A stretch of 64,000 nt of DNA from Cytobacillus suaedae (lineage in GTDB: Bacteria; Bacillota; Bacilli; Bacillales; Bacillaceae_L), in NCBI GenBank assembly GCA_014960805.1, contig CP063163.1:2560001-2624000 (forward strand), in the 5' to 3' direction. Position numbers and translations under genes: made by a program. The notes under the pieces were generated by a model. It did not search any database. It was given only the letters and a program-made list of their open reading frames with translations, and was not told the DNA's origin. Every line of letters begins with the position of its first letter. Position 1 is the first letter of the stretch. Below are positions 8,298 to 17,589 of this stretch, piece after piece.

Positions 8298-9824
8298 TTA
8301 TTTTACTGAGTAATCAAACAAAGTGCCCGTATCGTCTTGTATCAGTTCCTGTGCTGTAATTCTGGCTGATAAAAGCACAATTGGGACACCGGCGCCAGGA
8401 TGTGTACTGCTTCCGGTAAAGTACAAATTTTCACAATGACTCGCCTTGCTTTGCGGACGATAGTGGTTGCTTTGTTTCAGAATTGGCTGCAAACCAAACG
8501 TCGCGCCATTATAGGCATTGAATTTCGACCTAAAATCCAATGGTGTTGTATGCGTTTCGGTGACAATCTCATCTTCAATGTTTTCAAAACCACGTATTTT
8601 CTTTAATTCATTTAAAATGTAACTTCGATAATAAGAAATGGTTTCCTCGTCCCATGTATAGTTTGATGTAGCTATATCCGATACAGGCATCAGGATATAC
8701 AATCCATCCTTACCCTCTGGTGCAAGTGAAGGATCCATTTTTGAAGCGATATATACATAAAAGGAAGCATTCGTCAGTTTCTTCCCATCAAAAATATCTT
8801 TAAGATTCTGATTTAGGTTTTCGTTGAAAATAAAATTATGTACATGGTCAATTTCTTCGTATTTCCGGTCCATACCGAGATATAACAGAAAACAGGAACA
8901 AGAGTATTTCATGCTGTCGATTTTCTTATCAGTATATTTTCCTTTGGCATATTTGTCTTTTACCAAGTGCTTCATTGCATATGGAAAGTCTGCATTACAA
9001 ACAACATAATTCGAAGAGATTTTCTGTCCGTCCACAACAATCCCTTCAGCTTTGCGATTGTTAATGGCTATCTCTTGAACATCTTTTCCATAGTGAACGG
9101 TACCTCCAAGTTCCCTGAAGAGCCTCTCCATGGCCAAAGCCATCGTATACATACCGCCTTTTATAAACCATACTCCATATAAAAATTGAATCATAGGAAT
9201 CATGGTGTAAAAAGAAGGACTTTTAAGTGGTGAAATACCTATGTATAACGTTTGAAAACTGATCAACTGTTTCAGCCGTTCATTCTTAATATATTTTCCT
9301 ATAAACGTATCTGCAGTGTCGTAAGGTTTTAGTTTCAATGCTTTCTTCAACATCGGAAGGTTATAGAAATCAGACCTTTTACGAAAAGGTCTTTGAAGAA
9401 CGTGATGCTTTGCAATTATAAATCGTTTGTAAATTTCATGCATATATTGAAAAAAACCTGCTGTGTCCTCTTCGCTAATTGATTCAATTGTCTTTGTCAA
9501 TTCTGTTAGGTCAGAGGAGATATCAAAGGGCTTGTCGGGAATATCACTGAAATAAGCCCGATAAATTGGATCCAGTTTTTCCATTGGAATGTAATCATCA
9601 GGGTCGCGGCCGCATAGTTCAAATAGTTCCCGATATAATTCTGGCATCATAACGATGCTGGGTCCCAAATCAAATTTGTACCCACCATCCAGTTCAATAC
9701 GATTCATTTTGCCTCCGGGTGTTAAACCTTTTTCATATATTTCTACCTGATAGCCCGCATGCTGTAGCCTTATGGCACTAGCAAGCCCCGCTACACCCGC
9801 CCCTACGACAATCACCTTCTTCAT
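8298..9824 (-). CDS. crtN: Dehydrosqualene (4,4'-diapophytoene) desaturase, CrtN type
   Basis: 508 aa from MKKVIVVGAGVAGLASAIRL (ATG with GAGGGAATTTAC before it). FAD-binding GxGxxG at the N-terminus, GPSIVMMPELYRELFELCGR, SFQTLYIGISPLKSPSFYTM, FIKGGMYTMALAM and C-terminal GSSTHPGAGVPIVLLSARIT all track S. aureus CrtN as I remember it. It introduces double bonds into dehydrosqualene to give diaponeurosporene. It follows the decayed crtO and precedes crtQ. Confidence 0.85.
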   Translation of the reverse strand: MKKVIVVGAGVAGLASAIRLQHAGYQVEIYEKGLTPGGKMNRIELDGGYKFDLGPSIVMMPELYRELFELCGRDPDDYIPMEKLDPIYRAYFSDIPDKPFDISSDLTELTKTIESISEEDTAGFFQYMHEIYKRFIIAKHHVLQRPFRKRSDFYNLPMLKKALKLKPYDTADTFIGKYIKNERLKQLISFQTLYIGISPLKSPSFYTMIPMIQFLYGVWFIKGGMYTMALAMERLFRELGGTVHYGKDVQEIAINNRKAEGIVVDGQKISSNYVVCNADFPYAMKHLVKDKYAKGKYTDKKIDSMKYSCSCFLLYLGMDRKYEEIDHVHNFIFNENLNQNLKDIFDGKKLTNASFYVYIASKMDPSLAPEGKDGLYILMPVSDIATSNYTWDEETISYYRSYILNELKKIRGFENIEDEIVTETHTTPLDFRSKFNAYNGATFGLQPILKQSNHYRPQSKASHCENLYFTGSSTHPGAGVPIVLLSARITAQELIQDDTGTLFDYSVK

Positions 9825-9856
9825 GTAAATTCCCTCGCTTCCAAAAAAAGTCTGCT

Positions 9857-10108
9857 TCATTTCTTAACAAGTCTGAAGTAATTGCAGTCATACACCCTGC
9901 TTGTAGCGTTGAACAACGATAATGGTAGGTTAGTTAAGTCAATCATCCAGCATGCTCTTGCTAAATTCCAAAAGAAGAACAACGGAGCAGGCAGAATGGA
10001 GAGCCAATGTGTCAATTCCCTTGTTTTATTTCCACAGCTAAGTGTGTTAAGTCTCTCGATGTGATAAAAGGCACAAACGAGTTCAACTAATCCTATTACA
10101 GCAGCCAT
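9857..10108 (-). pseudogene. crtO: Decayed, 5'-truncated crtO (carotenoid glycosyl acyltransferase)
   Basis: The frame contains TRELTHWLSILPAPLFFFWN then LARACWMIDLTNLP, matching the C-terminal part of CrtO (S. aureus: AELIHWISILP ... IANVPIIIVQRYN). The frame is then wrong: shifting one base after NLP restores IIVVQRYKQG, followed by two in-frame stops. The N-terminal half of the usual ~165-aa protein is absent and the remnant overlaps the aldH end. Terminal acylation of the glycosylated carotenoid is therefore probably lost, or done by another enzyme. Annotators could call this an 83-aa hypothetical protein. Confidence 0.75.
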
Positions 10109-11502
10109 TTTCTTAACTTTTTCAATGCTTTCATATTTCGTTCGGAATACGGCGGAAATTTACCTTGAAAACGCAGGTAATGATACGTTTTGTAATCTGT
10201 TTTTTCATAACTAAAAGCTAGGAAACCAGCTTTGCCGTGATAAGCACCGTATCCGCTCCTTCCAACCCCTCCAAATGCAATATGAGGGCTTGCAGCATGA
10301 TGTATCACTTGGTTGACACTAATGGTTGGTGAAAGCATATGTTCCTTGAACAGGTGAATTTGATTTTTGTTTTTACTGAAAATATAACCCGTAAGTGTAT
10401 CGCGCTGAAGCCTGCCACTGGATAATAACGTTTTTAAGTCTGTATAGGGAATGACAGGAAGAACCGGACCGAAAATTTCTTCCTGCAAAATCGGACTTCC
10501 CGGTTTGATATCCGTTACCACGGTAGGGGCGATGAACCGATCATTTCGATCATGTGCACCTCCATGCCGGACAATTCCTTGACCGATAAACTCAACCATC
10601 TTTTGAAAATGTGCATCAGTACAGATCCTGCCATAATCTCCGCTTGTCTGAGGCTTATCTCCGTAGAAAGCGGAAACGGATGTAGAAATTTCATTCAGCG
10701 CTTTTTCATAAATGGAATGATGGACAAAAAGGGTATCGGGTGCAATACAGGTTTGACCAGCATTAAGGAATTTCCCCCAGACAATTTCCCTAATGGCCGC
10801 TTTTGAATAGCCTGTTTCATCCATAATACAAGGGTTTTTCCCGCCGAGTTCTAGTATCACTGGTGTGAGATTTTTAGCTGCCTGTTCTGCCACAGCTTTT
10901 CCAGTCTTTCCGCTGCCTGTAAAAAAAATTAGGTCAAAAGGGGCTGAAGTCAATAGGCTAGCGGTTTGTGCATCTCCTGTCACAACGTGTAATTGTTCGG
11001 GAGGAAAAGCGTGATTTATGAGTTCTTTTAGCAATTCAGCCGTTGCTGGTGCATGTTCAGATGGTTTAATCACGCAGCGGTTTCCGCCGGCAATTGCACC
11101 AATGGCTGGCATCAAGGTAAGCTGAACCGGATAATTCCACGAACCGATGATGAGTACACTCCCATATGGATGCCTCACTTTTTTTAGAGCTTCCACGTAT
11201 CCCAATTTAAGGTGTCTGGACCGGACAGGCCGGTTCCATTTTGCTATATGCTTGCAAACATACTCGATTTCATTCAATAAAACAGCAATTTCAGATGAAA
11301 AGGATTCAAATGCAGGTTTTCCCAAATCTGATTGAAGGGCACAGGTAAAGGCAGCTTCGTACTCCAAAAGAATGGTTTTCAGCTTCAAAAGCTGTTTTTT
11401 AACAGCTTCAAGTGATGGCCTTCCCGTGGACAACAGGTCCTCCCTCTGCCTTTGGGGTAATGTCTTCAGAAAATGATGATCATTGTCAGGCATTTGCTGC
11501 AT
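10096..11502 (-). CDS. aldH: Carotenoid aldehyde dehydrogenase (AldH)
   Basis: 468 aa. Aldehyde dehydrogenase superfamily with [20 protein letters not shown] (Rossmann entry), [16 protein letters not shown], the catalytic-Glu motif [11 protein letters not shown] and catalytic Cys in [11 protein letters not shown]. In C30 carotenoid clusters this enzyme oxidises diaponeurosporenal to diaponeurosporenoate. The ATG overlaps the end of crtP by 17 nt, implying translational coupling. Its C-terminal end overlaps the decayed crtO. Confidence 0.85.
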   Translation of the reverse strand: MQQMPDNDHHFLKTLPQRQREDLLSTGRPSLEAVKKQLLKLKTILLEYEAAFTCALQSDLGKPAFESFSSEIAVLLNEIEYVCKHIAKWNRPVRSRHLKLGYVEALKKVRHPYGSVLIIGSWNYPVQLTLMPAIGAIAGGNRCVIKPSEHAPATAELLKELINHAFPPEQLHVVTGDAQTASLLTSAPFDLIFFTGSGKTGKAVAEQAAKNLTPVILELGGKNPCIMDETGYSKAAIREIVWGKFLNAGQTCIAPDTLFVHHSIYEKALNEISTSVSAFYGDKPQTSGDYGRICTDAHFQKMVEFIGQGIVRHGGAHDRNDRFIAPTVVTDIKPGSPILQEEIFGPVLPVIPYTDLKTLLSSGRLQRDTLTGYIFSKNKNQIHLFKEHMLSPTISVNQVIHHAASPHIAFGGVGRSGYGAYHGKAGFLAFSYEKTDYKTYHYLRFQGKFPPYSERNMKALKKLRKWLL

Positions 11503-12982
11503 CCCTCTGAACTATTTTCTCGCTTACAAGCTGGCCACTTAAGGTAACCATCGGCATTCCGCCGCCGGGGTTTACCGTTCCACCGACAAAATATAGATTG
11601 TCATAGCGTTCACTTTGTTTCGGATGCTTGAATCCTTTATTTTTCTTGCGGTCTGACACTGTTCCATAAATTGCACCCCTATCAGAGCCATACATCCGCC
11701 TGATATCCTCCGGTGTCCATAAATCCTTTGTAACGATATGATCCCGCAAATCATGTAGCCCCATTTTTTCTAATTTGATCAGGACCTGCTCAGCGAATTG
11801 TTCATAGTCCTGCTGTGTGAAAGGTTTCTGATCCCGAATATAAGGAATATGGGGCAGTACTTTTATATTTTCATGCCCTGCAGGAGCCTGCGCCGGATCT
11901 GTTTTATTGACGTTGACCAAATAAATGACCGGATCTTCCGGCAGTTCATGACGATGGAAGATTGATTGCATTTGCTGCTTCATATTTTCTGCGAAAAAGA
12001 AATTATGATGGCGCAGCTGCGGATAACTCTTTTTCACGCCCAAATGCATGACAAGACCTGAGCTAGCCGGTTCGAATTTCTTCTTTAATTTATTCACAAA
12101 ATGGCTGTCTTCCTCCAGTAACCGTTCGTAAACAGGTATGACTTCCATATTAGAAACATAATAATCTGCTGTTAGCTTTGAACCGTCCTCCAAAACCGCT
12201 CCTGTGATTTCGCCGTTCTTTTTTTCAAGCTTGACAATCTTCCTGCCTAGGTGGAAGTGAACACCCACTTCGTTAGCTAGCTTCACTAGGCCGTCCGCCA
12301 GTTTATGCAAACCGCCGGGTACATACCAGACACCTTGGTCATGCTGCATGTAGATCATCATGTTCAAGACCGCTGGTGCATCGTAAGGGGACGAACCCAC
12401 ATACTTGATAAAATACGAAAGCATATCGCGGAACTGTTCATTACTTATCCGTTTGTCAATGGCTCCATGAACTGTAGAAAACAAATCAAAGTTCCTTAAA
12501 GCAGCAAACAGGCCCGTATGTTTCATGATTTCTCTCGTACTATCAACGCCATGCTTATAATAGGTTTTATCCGTCATATCATAAAGTCTTTTGGAATAGT
12601 GAAGCAGATCCTGATATTCACGCATATCCTTTTCACTCAGAGATGGGTTCTTCTCTTGCATTTCCTTCAAATCTTCATATAAGTCTATGATATTTCCATC
12701 AGGGAAAAAGGAGCGCCATTGATGGTCCAGCTTTTCAATCGGGACGTAGTCCTTCATGGATTTCCCACTGGCAGAAAACAATTTTTCAAAGATCTGGGGC
12801 ATCGTAAGGATGGATGGGCCCAAATCAAAACCAAAACCATCCTGTTCCAGCCGGTTCAGCTTTCCTCCTATATGTTCATTTTTTTCATATAAGGAGACAT
12901 CGTATCCGGCCTGCGCAAGTGAAATCGCAGCCGACAGTCCACCGAGTCCGCCTCCGATAACTAGTACGTTTTTATTTTTCAA
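11486..12982 (-). CDS. crtP: 4,4'-diaponeurosporene oxidase, CrtP type
   Basis: 498 aa from a TTG start preceded by [27 protein letters not shown] motif, [62 protein letters not shown]-like and [17 protein letters not shown] follow S. aureus CrtP closely as I recall it. It oxidises the terminal methyl of diaponeurosporene to the aldehyde, the substrate of the coupled aldH. Confidence 0.9.
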   Translation of the reverse strand: MKNKNVLVIGGGLGGLSAAISLAQAGYDVSLYEKNEHIGGKLNRLEQDGFGFDLGPSILTMPQIFEKLFSASGKSMKDYVPIEKLDHQWRSFFPDGNIIDLYEDLKEMQEKNPSLSEKDMREYQDLLHYSKRLYDMTDKTYYKHGVDSTREIMKHTGLFAALRNFDLFSTVHGAIDKRISNEQFRDMLSYFIKYVGSSPYDAPAVLNMMIYMQHDQGVWYVPGGLHKLADGLVKLANEVGVHFHLGRKIVKLEKKNGEITGAVLEDGSKLTADYYVSNMEVIPVYERLLEEDSHFVNKLKKKFEPASSGLVMHLGVKKSYPQLRHHNFFFAENMKQQMQSIFHRHELPEDPVIYLVNVNKTDPAQAPAGHENIKVLPHIPYIRDQKPFTQQDYEQFAEQVLIKLEKMGLHDLRDHIVTKDLWTPEDIRRMYGSDRGAIYGTVSDRKKNKGFKHPKQSERYDNLYFVGGTVNPGGGMPMVTLSGQLVSEKIVQRDAANA

Positions 12983-13126
12983 CTGTTATTACATCTCCTT
13001 CTCGCTAATCATTCTAAATCGTCGATTGGCTTTGTATTCTATTTTTCTACTGCTATAAGTATGTAACCTTACAATCACCTTACTCGCCTAAAAACTTGAG
13101 TCTGGAGCTGTAACGGAGGAAATTCT

Positions 13127-14014
13127 TCAATTCCCATAGGATTCGGCCGTTGCCCTGATTTTCCATGCGACAAGCTTCCAAGCCTCTTCTGCTTTATCTT
13201 TTGGGCCTAAATGAGTAAAAGCATGTTTACAATCTATAAATATCTCTTCTTGAACGTTTACCCCAGATGCTTTTAATTTCTCAGAATAGCATTCTGCTTC
13301 AGGCCTGAATGCATCGTACTCCGCTATGAGAATAAGGGCAGAAGCTAAGCGGCCATTCACCACAGCACGAACAGGAGAAACAAGAGGATGCTCCGCTTGT
13401 CCTTTGTCCGGTATGTAACACATGTTTAAAAAATGTGCTACTTGTGGATATCGGGCACGCCACTTATCCGGTTCCGGTTTTTCTGCATGCGGGGTGGCAA
13501 AATCCAACATCGGACAGGACAGCACTTGGAGCAGCGGCTGATTTTCCCCTTTTTCTTCTAAGTAGAGACAGAGGGCTGCTGCTAAATTTGCTCCTGAACT
13601 CTGTCCGCCAACCATCATTTTTTCCGCATCAATATTCAACTCATCGGCTCTTCTCTTTATCCAATGAAGAATTTCATAACTCTGTTCAATTGGCTTGGGA
13701 AAAGGGTACTCCGGTGCTTTCGCATAATCAACATTAACAACTACACATCCTGCATGATTGGCCAGGTAGCGGCAATAAGGATCGTCCATTTCCTTTTCAT
13801 GCATGATGAACGCTCCACCATGAAAATTGATATAGACAGGAAACTTTTTCTGTCTTGCTTCCAAGGGATAGTACAAGGAAATGTTAGTAGGTTTTACAGA
13901 TGTCTCAACTTCCACATCTTTTTTCATTTTCACTTGCTGAAAGGGAATCATAGGAGTCTTTTTTGCTTGATTAGGTAGGAGACGAAGTAATTTTGCAATC
14001 ATAACAGTGAACAT
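13127..14014 (-). CDS. HSL-family alpha/beta hydrolase (esterase)
   Basis: 295 aa. Oxyanion motif NFHGGAFIMH, nucleophile GGQSSGANLAAAL, acid in LILIAEYDAFRPE and His in CKHAFTHLGP: a complete hormone-sensitive-lipase-type triad. GTGAGG precedes the ATG by 8 nt. It opens the second carotenoid gene block. Esterase-like genes occur beside some Bacillales carotenoid clusters, so a role in trimming or transferring an acyl group is possible, but unproven. Confidence 0.8.
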   Translation of the reverse strand: MFTVMIAKLLRLLPNQAKKTPMIPFQQVKMKKDVEVETSVKPTNISLYYPLEARQKKFPVYINFHGGAFIMHEKEMDDPYCRYLANHAGCVVVNVDYAKAPEYPFPKPIEQSYEILHWIKRRADELNIDAEKMMVGGQSSGANLAAALCLYLEEKGENQPLLQVLSCPMLDFATPHAEKPEPDKWRARYPQVAHFLNMCYIPDKGQAEHPLVSPVRAVVNGRLASALILIAEYDAFRPEAECYSEKLKASGVNVQEEIFIDCKHAFTHLGPKDKAEEAWKLVAWKIRATAESYGN

Positions 14015-14195
14015 TAGTGTAACCTCACTTTTTTACCATTTTAACTTTAATGAAACACATTTATACTAAAGCAATCACTACTATTATCCAAGAAGCAAAA
14101 ATGGTAATGGTGGCTCTCCATTCATAATTTTTGAAAAGGTTATATACCGGACATCCATATTCTCTAAACACCCTCAAACTTCTCGGATAGGTCTT

Positions 14196-15242
14196 TTAAA
14201 ACTTGTAACCCACTCGCTTTATGGATGAAGTGTTCTTCAACTCGTTTATTGAAGAAGCTCCAATGCTAAACATCGCAGCCTTTAATTCGTACTCTGTCTG
14301 AGTAAAACGCTCGATTAACGCCTTTTCAGACGTGACGGCTTCTGCAAGTATGGATCGACCAAAACCAGCAAGATCGGCACCTAGCGCAATAGCCTTTGCT
14401 GCCTCTACTCCATTGTTGAGCCCGCCACTAGCAATGAGCGTTCCGGTACCTTCATTTTGTTTTATATCAAGAAGACACTCTGACGTTGGAATGCCTAAGC
14501 CACTAATCGCATCAGCTACTGCTCGTTTTAACGGATCAGTGGAGCGAAGTTTTTCGACCTGACTCCAGTTTGTTCCGCCTGCACCAGCCACATCTATAAA
14601 TGAAATGCCCACATCAAATAATCGTTTAGCCAATTTACTATTAATTCCCCACCCTACCTCTTTCACACCGATTGGAAGGTGGAATGCTTTACATAGCTCT
14701 TCAATTTTTTGAAATAACCCACGGAAGTTTGTATTTCCTTCGGGCTGAATTAATTCCTGCAAACTGTTTAAATGTAGAACTAAGGCATCAGCTTCAACTA
14801 AATCTACAATTTTTTTACATTCATCAATACCGAAGCCATAATTAAGTTGCACAGCCCCCACATTCGCAATAATCGGAATGCTTGGTGCATACTTTCGTAT
14901 ACGAAAGGTATAGGCTCTTTGAGGATCTTCGACTGCAGCTCTGCCTGATCCTACGCCAAATGACCACCCTTTTTCTTCTGCTGCGATGGCGAGGTTTTGG
15001 TTAATAGTCATCGCCTTTTCGGTTCCTCCGGTCATCGAGCTAATTAGAAATGGAGTAGCCACTTTCTTTTCAAGAAAAAAGGTCTCTACGCTAATTTCTG
15101 CAAAATCCACCTCTGGAAGAGCTTGGTGAATAAATGAAAATTGCTCGAAGCCTGTTGTTATTCCTCTTCCGTTCACATCGTCATTAAGACAAATTTGGAT
15201 ATGATCAGCTTTTCTTTTGTTCACATCATCCCGTTGATTCAA
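14196..15242 (-). CDS. fni: Type II isopentenyl-diphosphate delta-isomerase (FMN)
   Basis: 348 aa. N-terminal RKADHIQICLNDDVNGRGIT, PFLISSMTGGTEKAMTIN, IANVGAVQLNYGFG, GVKEVGWGINSKLAKRLFDV, DVAGAGGTNWS and ASGGLNNGVEAAKAIALGAD are diagnostic of the FMN-dependent isomerase that interconverts IPP and DMAPP. It sits 41 bp after crtM in the same direction, so it would raise the farnesyl-PP precursor supply for pigment synthesis. Confidence 0.92.
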   Translation of the reverse strand: MNQRDDVNKRKADHIQICLNDDVNGRGITTGFEQFSFIHQALPEVDFAEISVETFFLEKKVATPFLISSMTGGTEKAMTINQNLAIAAEEKGWSFGVGSGRAAVEDPQRAYTFRIRKYAPSIPIIANVGAVQLNYGFGIDECKKIVDLVEADALVLHLNSLQELIQPEGNTNFRGLFQKIEELCKAFHLPIGVKEVGWGINSKLAKRLFDVGISFIDVAGAGGTNWSQVEKLRSTDPLKRAVADAISGLGIPTSECLLDIKQNEGTGTLIASGGLNNGVEAAKAIALGADLAGFGRSILAEAVTSEKALIERFTQTEYELKAAMFSIGASSINELKNTSSIKRVGYKF

Positions 15243-15283
15243 TGATCTCCCTCCTTCTCACTATGATTGAATAAAACAAATAA

Positions 15284-16147
15284 TTAAGCTTCAATTGATT
15301 GGACGTCACCCTCTAAAGCACTTTGTAGCGTCGTTATGTAGATTGCTTTTTTCTTTTTATCACTCACGATGGCTCGTTTTGTATAAACTTGATATTCATT
15401 AATTTTGACAGCTTCCATAATGGCAGCATAATAGTTGGATGCCAGTTTAATTGAAAACGCACTTTCAGTTGAGTAGGATTCAATGTCTGCCAATCCTTTT
15501 TCAAACCAACTCCACGCAAGGTCCATCAGTCCATTGATCATTTTCTTAAACCTAAAATTGACCGTCATCTCTTCAAATTCAGTGTGGGTATATTGATATT
15601 TAGCCATCCATTCATCCGGAATATATCGGCGGCCTCTGTTTAAATCCTCTCCGACATCCCTAATAATGTTTACAATCTGCATTGCTTTCCCGAGCTGAAT
15701 CCCTGCCTTTTGCACATCTAGGGTCGGCGAATCATGAAGAACGGGTAGAAGCATTTCTCCAACAGAGCCGGCTACTTTTTCACAATAAACCTCTAATTGC
15801 TTCATTGATTGATAGTGTGTTAACGATAAGTCCATTCGTTGACCCGAAATTTGCTTTAAAAATGGCTCTTTACCAACAGGAAAGTTGTCAAACAACCACC
15901 TTAAAGAAGGCCAAATAAAGTGTCCCTCTGCTTTCTCAATATGTTTAAATTTATCTTCTAGTTCTTCAATTGTAAAAGGTGAATTTTCAGGCTCGTCAAT
16001 AGAATCATCTATTAACCTACAAAATGCGTAAATGACAAACACTGCTTCTTTTCTTGGGGAAGGAAGAAAACGAAATGCCTCGTAAAAACTAGCAGAGCCT
16101 TTCTTCATCATCTTTTCACACTCTAGTATCAAGTTAGAATGAATCAT
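15284..16147 (-). CDS. crtM: Dehydrosqualene synthase (4,4'-diapophytoene synthase)
   Basis: 287 aa of the squalene/phytoene synthase family. The two Asp-rich motifs are present: RLIDDSIDE (about 45-52) and NIIRDVGEDLNRGRRYIP. It condenses two farnesyl-PP to dehydrosqualene, the first committed C30 step. This is the only synthase in the island although there are four desaturase/oxidase paralogues. It overlaps the stop of the upstream gene by 4 nt (ATGA). Confidence 0.92.
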   Translation of the reverse strand: MIHSNLILECEKMMKKGSASFYEAFRFLPSPRKEAVFVIYAFCRLIDDSIDEPENSPFTIEELEDKFKHIEKAEGHFIWPSLRWLFDNFPVGKEPFLKQISGQRMDLSLTHYQSMKQLEVYCEKVAGSVGEMLLPVLHDSPTLDVQKAGIQLGKAMQIVNIIRDVGEDLNRGRRYIPDEWMAKYQYTHTEFEEMTVNFRFKKMINGLMDLAWSWFEKGLADIESYSTESAFSIKLASNYYAAIMEAVKINEYQVYTKRAIVSDKKKKAIYITTLQSALEGDVQSIEA

Positions 16148-17589
16148 GCACCCAGCTCCTTTTTAATTAATTCGCTTAAAATACGTGCCCCTTGTAGCAC
16201 AATTGGAACCCCACCTCCAGGGTGAACAGAGGCACCAACACTATACAGGCGTTCAATGTTGTATGGAGATAGTTGAGGTCTAAATCCTCCTGACTGAAAA
16301 AGAGTCGGCGCAATACCAAAGCTTCCGCCTTGAAATAGACCATCATTTATGGCATCTTTTGGCGTACGGATCTCCATCCACCTGATTGATTCTCGTAACC
16401 CGTTAAAATGTCTCTTTTCAGCCTTTTCCATCACCTTTTCGACAACAGCTGGTGCTTCTGTTTCCCAATCAATGTCATCACCAGAAGGTACCGGAATGAG
16501 AAAGTAAAGAACACTTTCTCCAGGAGGTGCTGCCTTTTCATCTAAAACGACAGGATTAAAAATATAAAAGGAAGGATCTTCAGGCAGCTGTTTTGTTTTA
16601 AATACTTGGTTCATATTTTTTTCAAAGTGTTCAGATAAGTAAAATTGATGAGCTTTCGTCGCCTGAAACCGTTTCTCAATTCCTAGATAAACTAGGACAC
16701 AGCCAGATGAAGGTTTATAGCTTTTCTTCCGTTCACGTGTATTAATCATTGGATATAAGTTGGGGAAATCACCATTGAAAACGACTGCGTCAAAACGGTA
16801 ATCCTCATTGTTCACAACTAAGCCTTTGCACACTTTCTGTTCAATTTGAAGGCTCTCTACCTTTGCTTCGACATGAATCGTGATTCCCATTCGTTTACAG
16901 GCTCTCTCTAGCACTGGTATTAGATTGTAATAACCACCCTTTAAATACCAAATGCCAAAAGCATGCTCACTATAGGCGACTAATCCATACAGTCCTGGTA
17001 CCTCTAGCGGAGAACCGCCAATGTATAGGGATTGTAAGGAATATGCCTCTTGAAGCTTTGATTGTGAAAAGTAGGAAGCATTAAAGCTTTTCAAATCTTT
17101 ATAGGCCTTTGAATCAACTAATAGCTTCATATTTTCAAATGTAAGAAAATCTCGTTTTCTTTTAAAGGTCTTGCTTAGAAAGGCTTTCATTCCTATTCGA
17201 TAGACACTAGACATGTCAGAGAGATAACGAAGAAAGTGATCGGACTCCCCTGGGAATAGTCGCTCTATCTCGGCCAGCTGGGTAGGCAGATCCCTAAACT
17301 TGGTATAAGTAGTTCCATCATTAAAATGAATATCGTAAAGTGGGTCACACGGAATGAGCTCCAATTCTTCTTCTGGTATCCCAGCTTCCTGAAGGATTTC
17401 CTTCAATAAATCTGGCAAAAGGACAATGGTTGGTCCTTGATCAATTCGATACCGTTCATTTCCTTGAGACGTTAGTCTACCTCCTAAGAAAGCTTCCTTT
17501 TCAAATATGGTGACAGAGTTTCCTTGTTTAGCAAGCAATAGCGCCGTTACAAGTCCACCCACTCCTGCTCCTACAATTCCTATTTCCAT
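16144..17589 (-). CDS. CrtI/CrtN-family carotenoid oxidoreductase, CrtNb-like
   Basis: 481 aa. MEIGIVGAGVGGLVTALLLA FAD motif, YRIDQGPTIVLLPDLLKEIL, SLQSLYIGGSPLEVPGLYGL, IWYLKGGYYNLIPVLERACK and GASVHPGGGVPIVLQGARIL place it in the phytoene desaturase family. It is closer in tone to the Bacillus/Planococcus CrtNb group than to crtN or crtP of this island. It could desaturate or oxidise an apo-8' or diapo backbone. It overlaps the upstream paralogue by 10 nt and crtM by 4 nt. Confidence 0.8.
   Translation of the reverse strand: MEIGIVGAGVGGLVTALLLAKQGNSVTIFEKEAFLGGRLTSQGNERYRIDQGPTIVLLPDLLKEILQEAGIPEEELELIPCDPLYDIHFNDGTTYTKFRDLPTQLAEIERLFPGESDHFLRYLSDMSSVYRIGMKAFLSKTFKRKRDFLTFENMKLLVDSKAYKDLKSFNASYFSQSKLQEAYSLQSLYIGGSPLEVPGLYGLVAYSEHAFGIWYLKGGYYNLIPVLERACKRMGITIHVEAKVESLQIEQKVCKGLVVNNEDYRFDAVVFNGDFPNLYPMINTRERKKSYKPSSGCVLVYLGIEKRFQATKAHQFYLSEHFEKNMNQVFKTKQLPEDPSFYIFNPVVLDEKAAPPGESVLYFLIPVPSGDDIDWETEAPAVVEKVMEKAEKRHFNGLRESIRWMEIRTPKDAINDGLFQGGSFGIAPTLFQSGGFRPQLSPYNIERLYSVGASVHPGGGVPIVLQGARILSELIKKELGA

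Noticed and set aside
14332-14562. 76-aa plus-strand ORF inside fni
   Set aside because: Antisense shadow created by the higher G+C of fni; no ribosome site.
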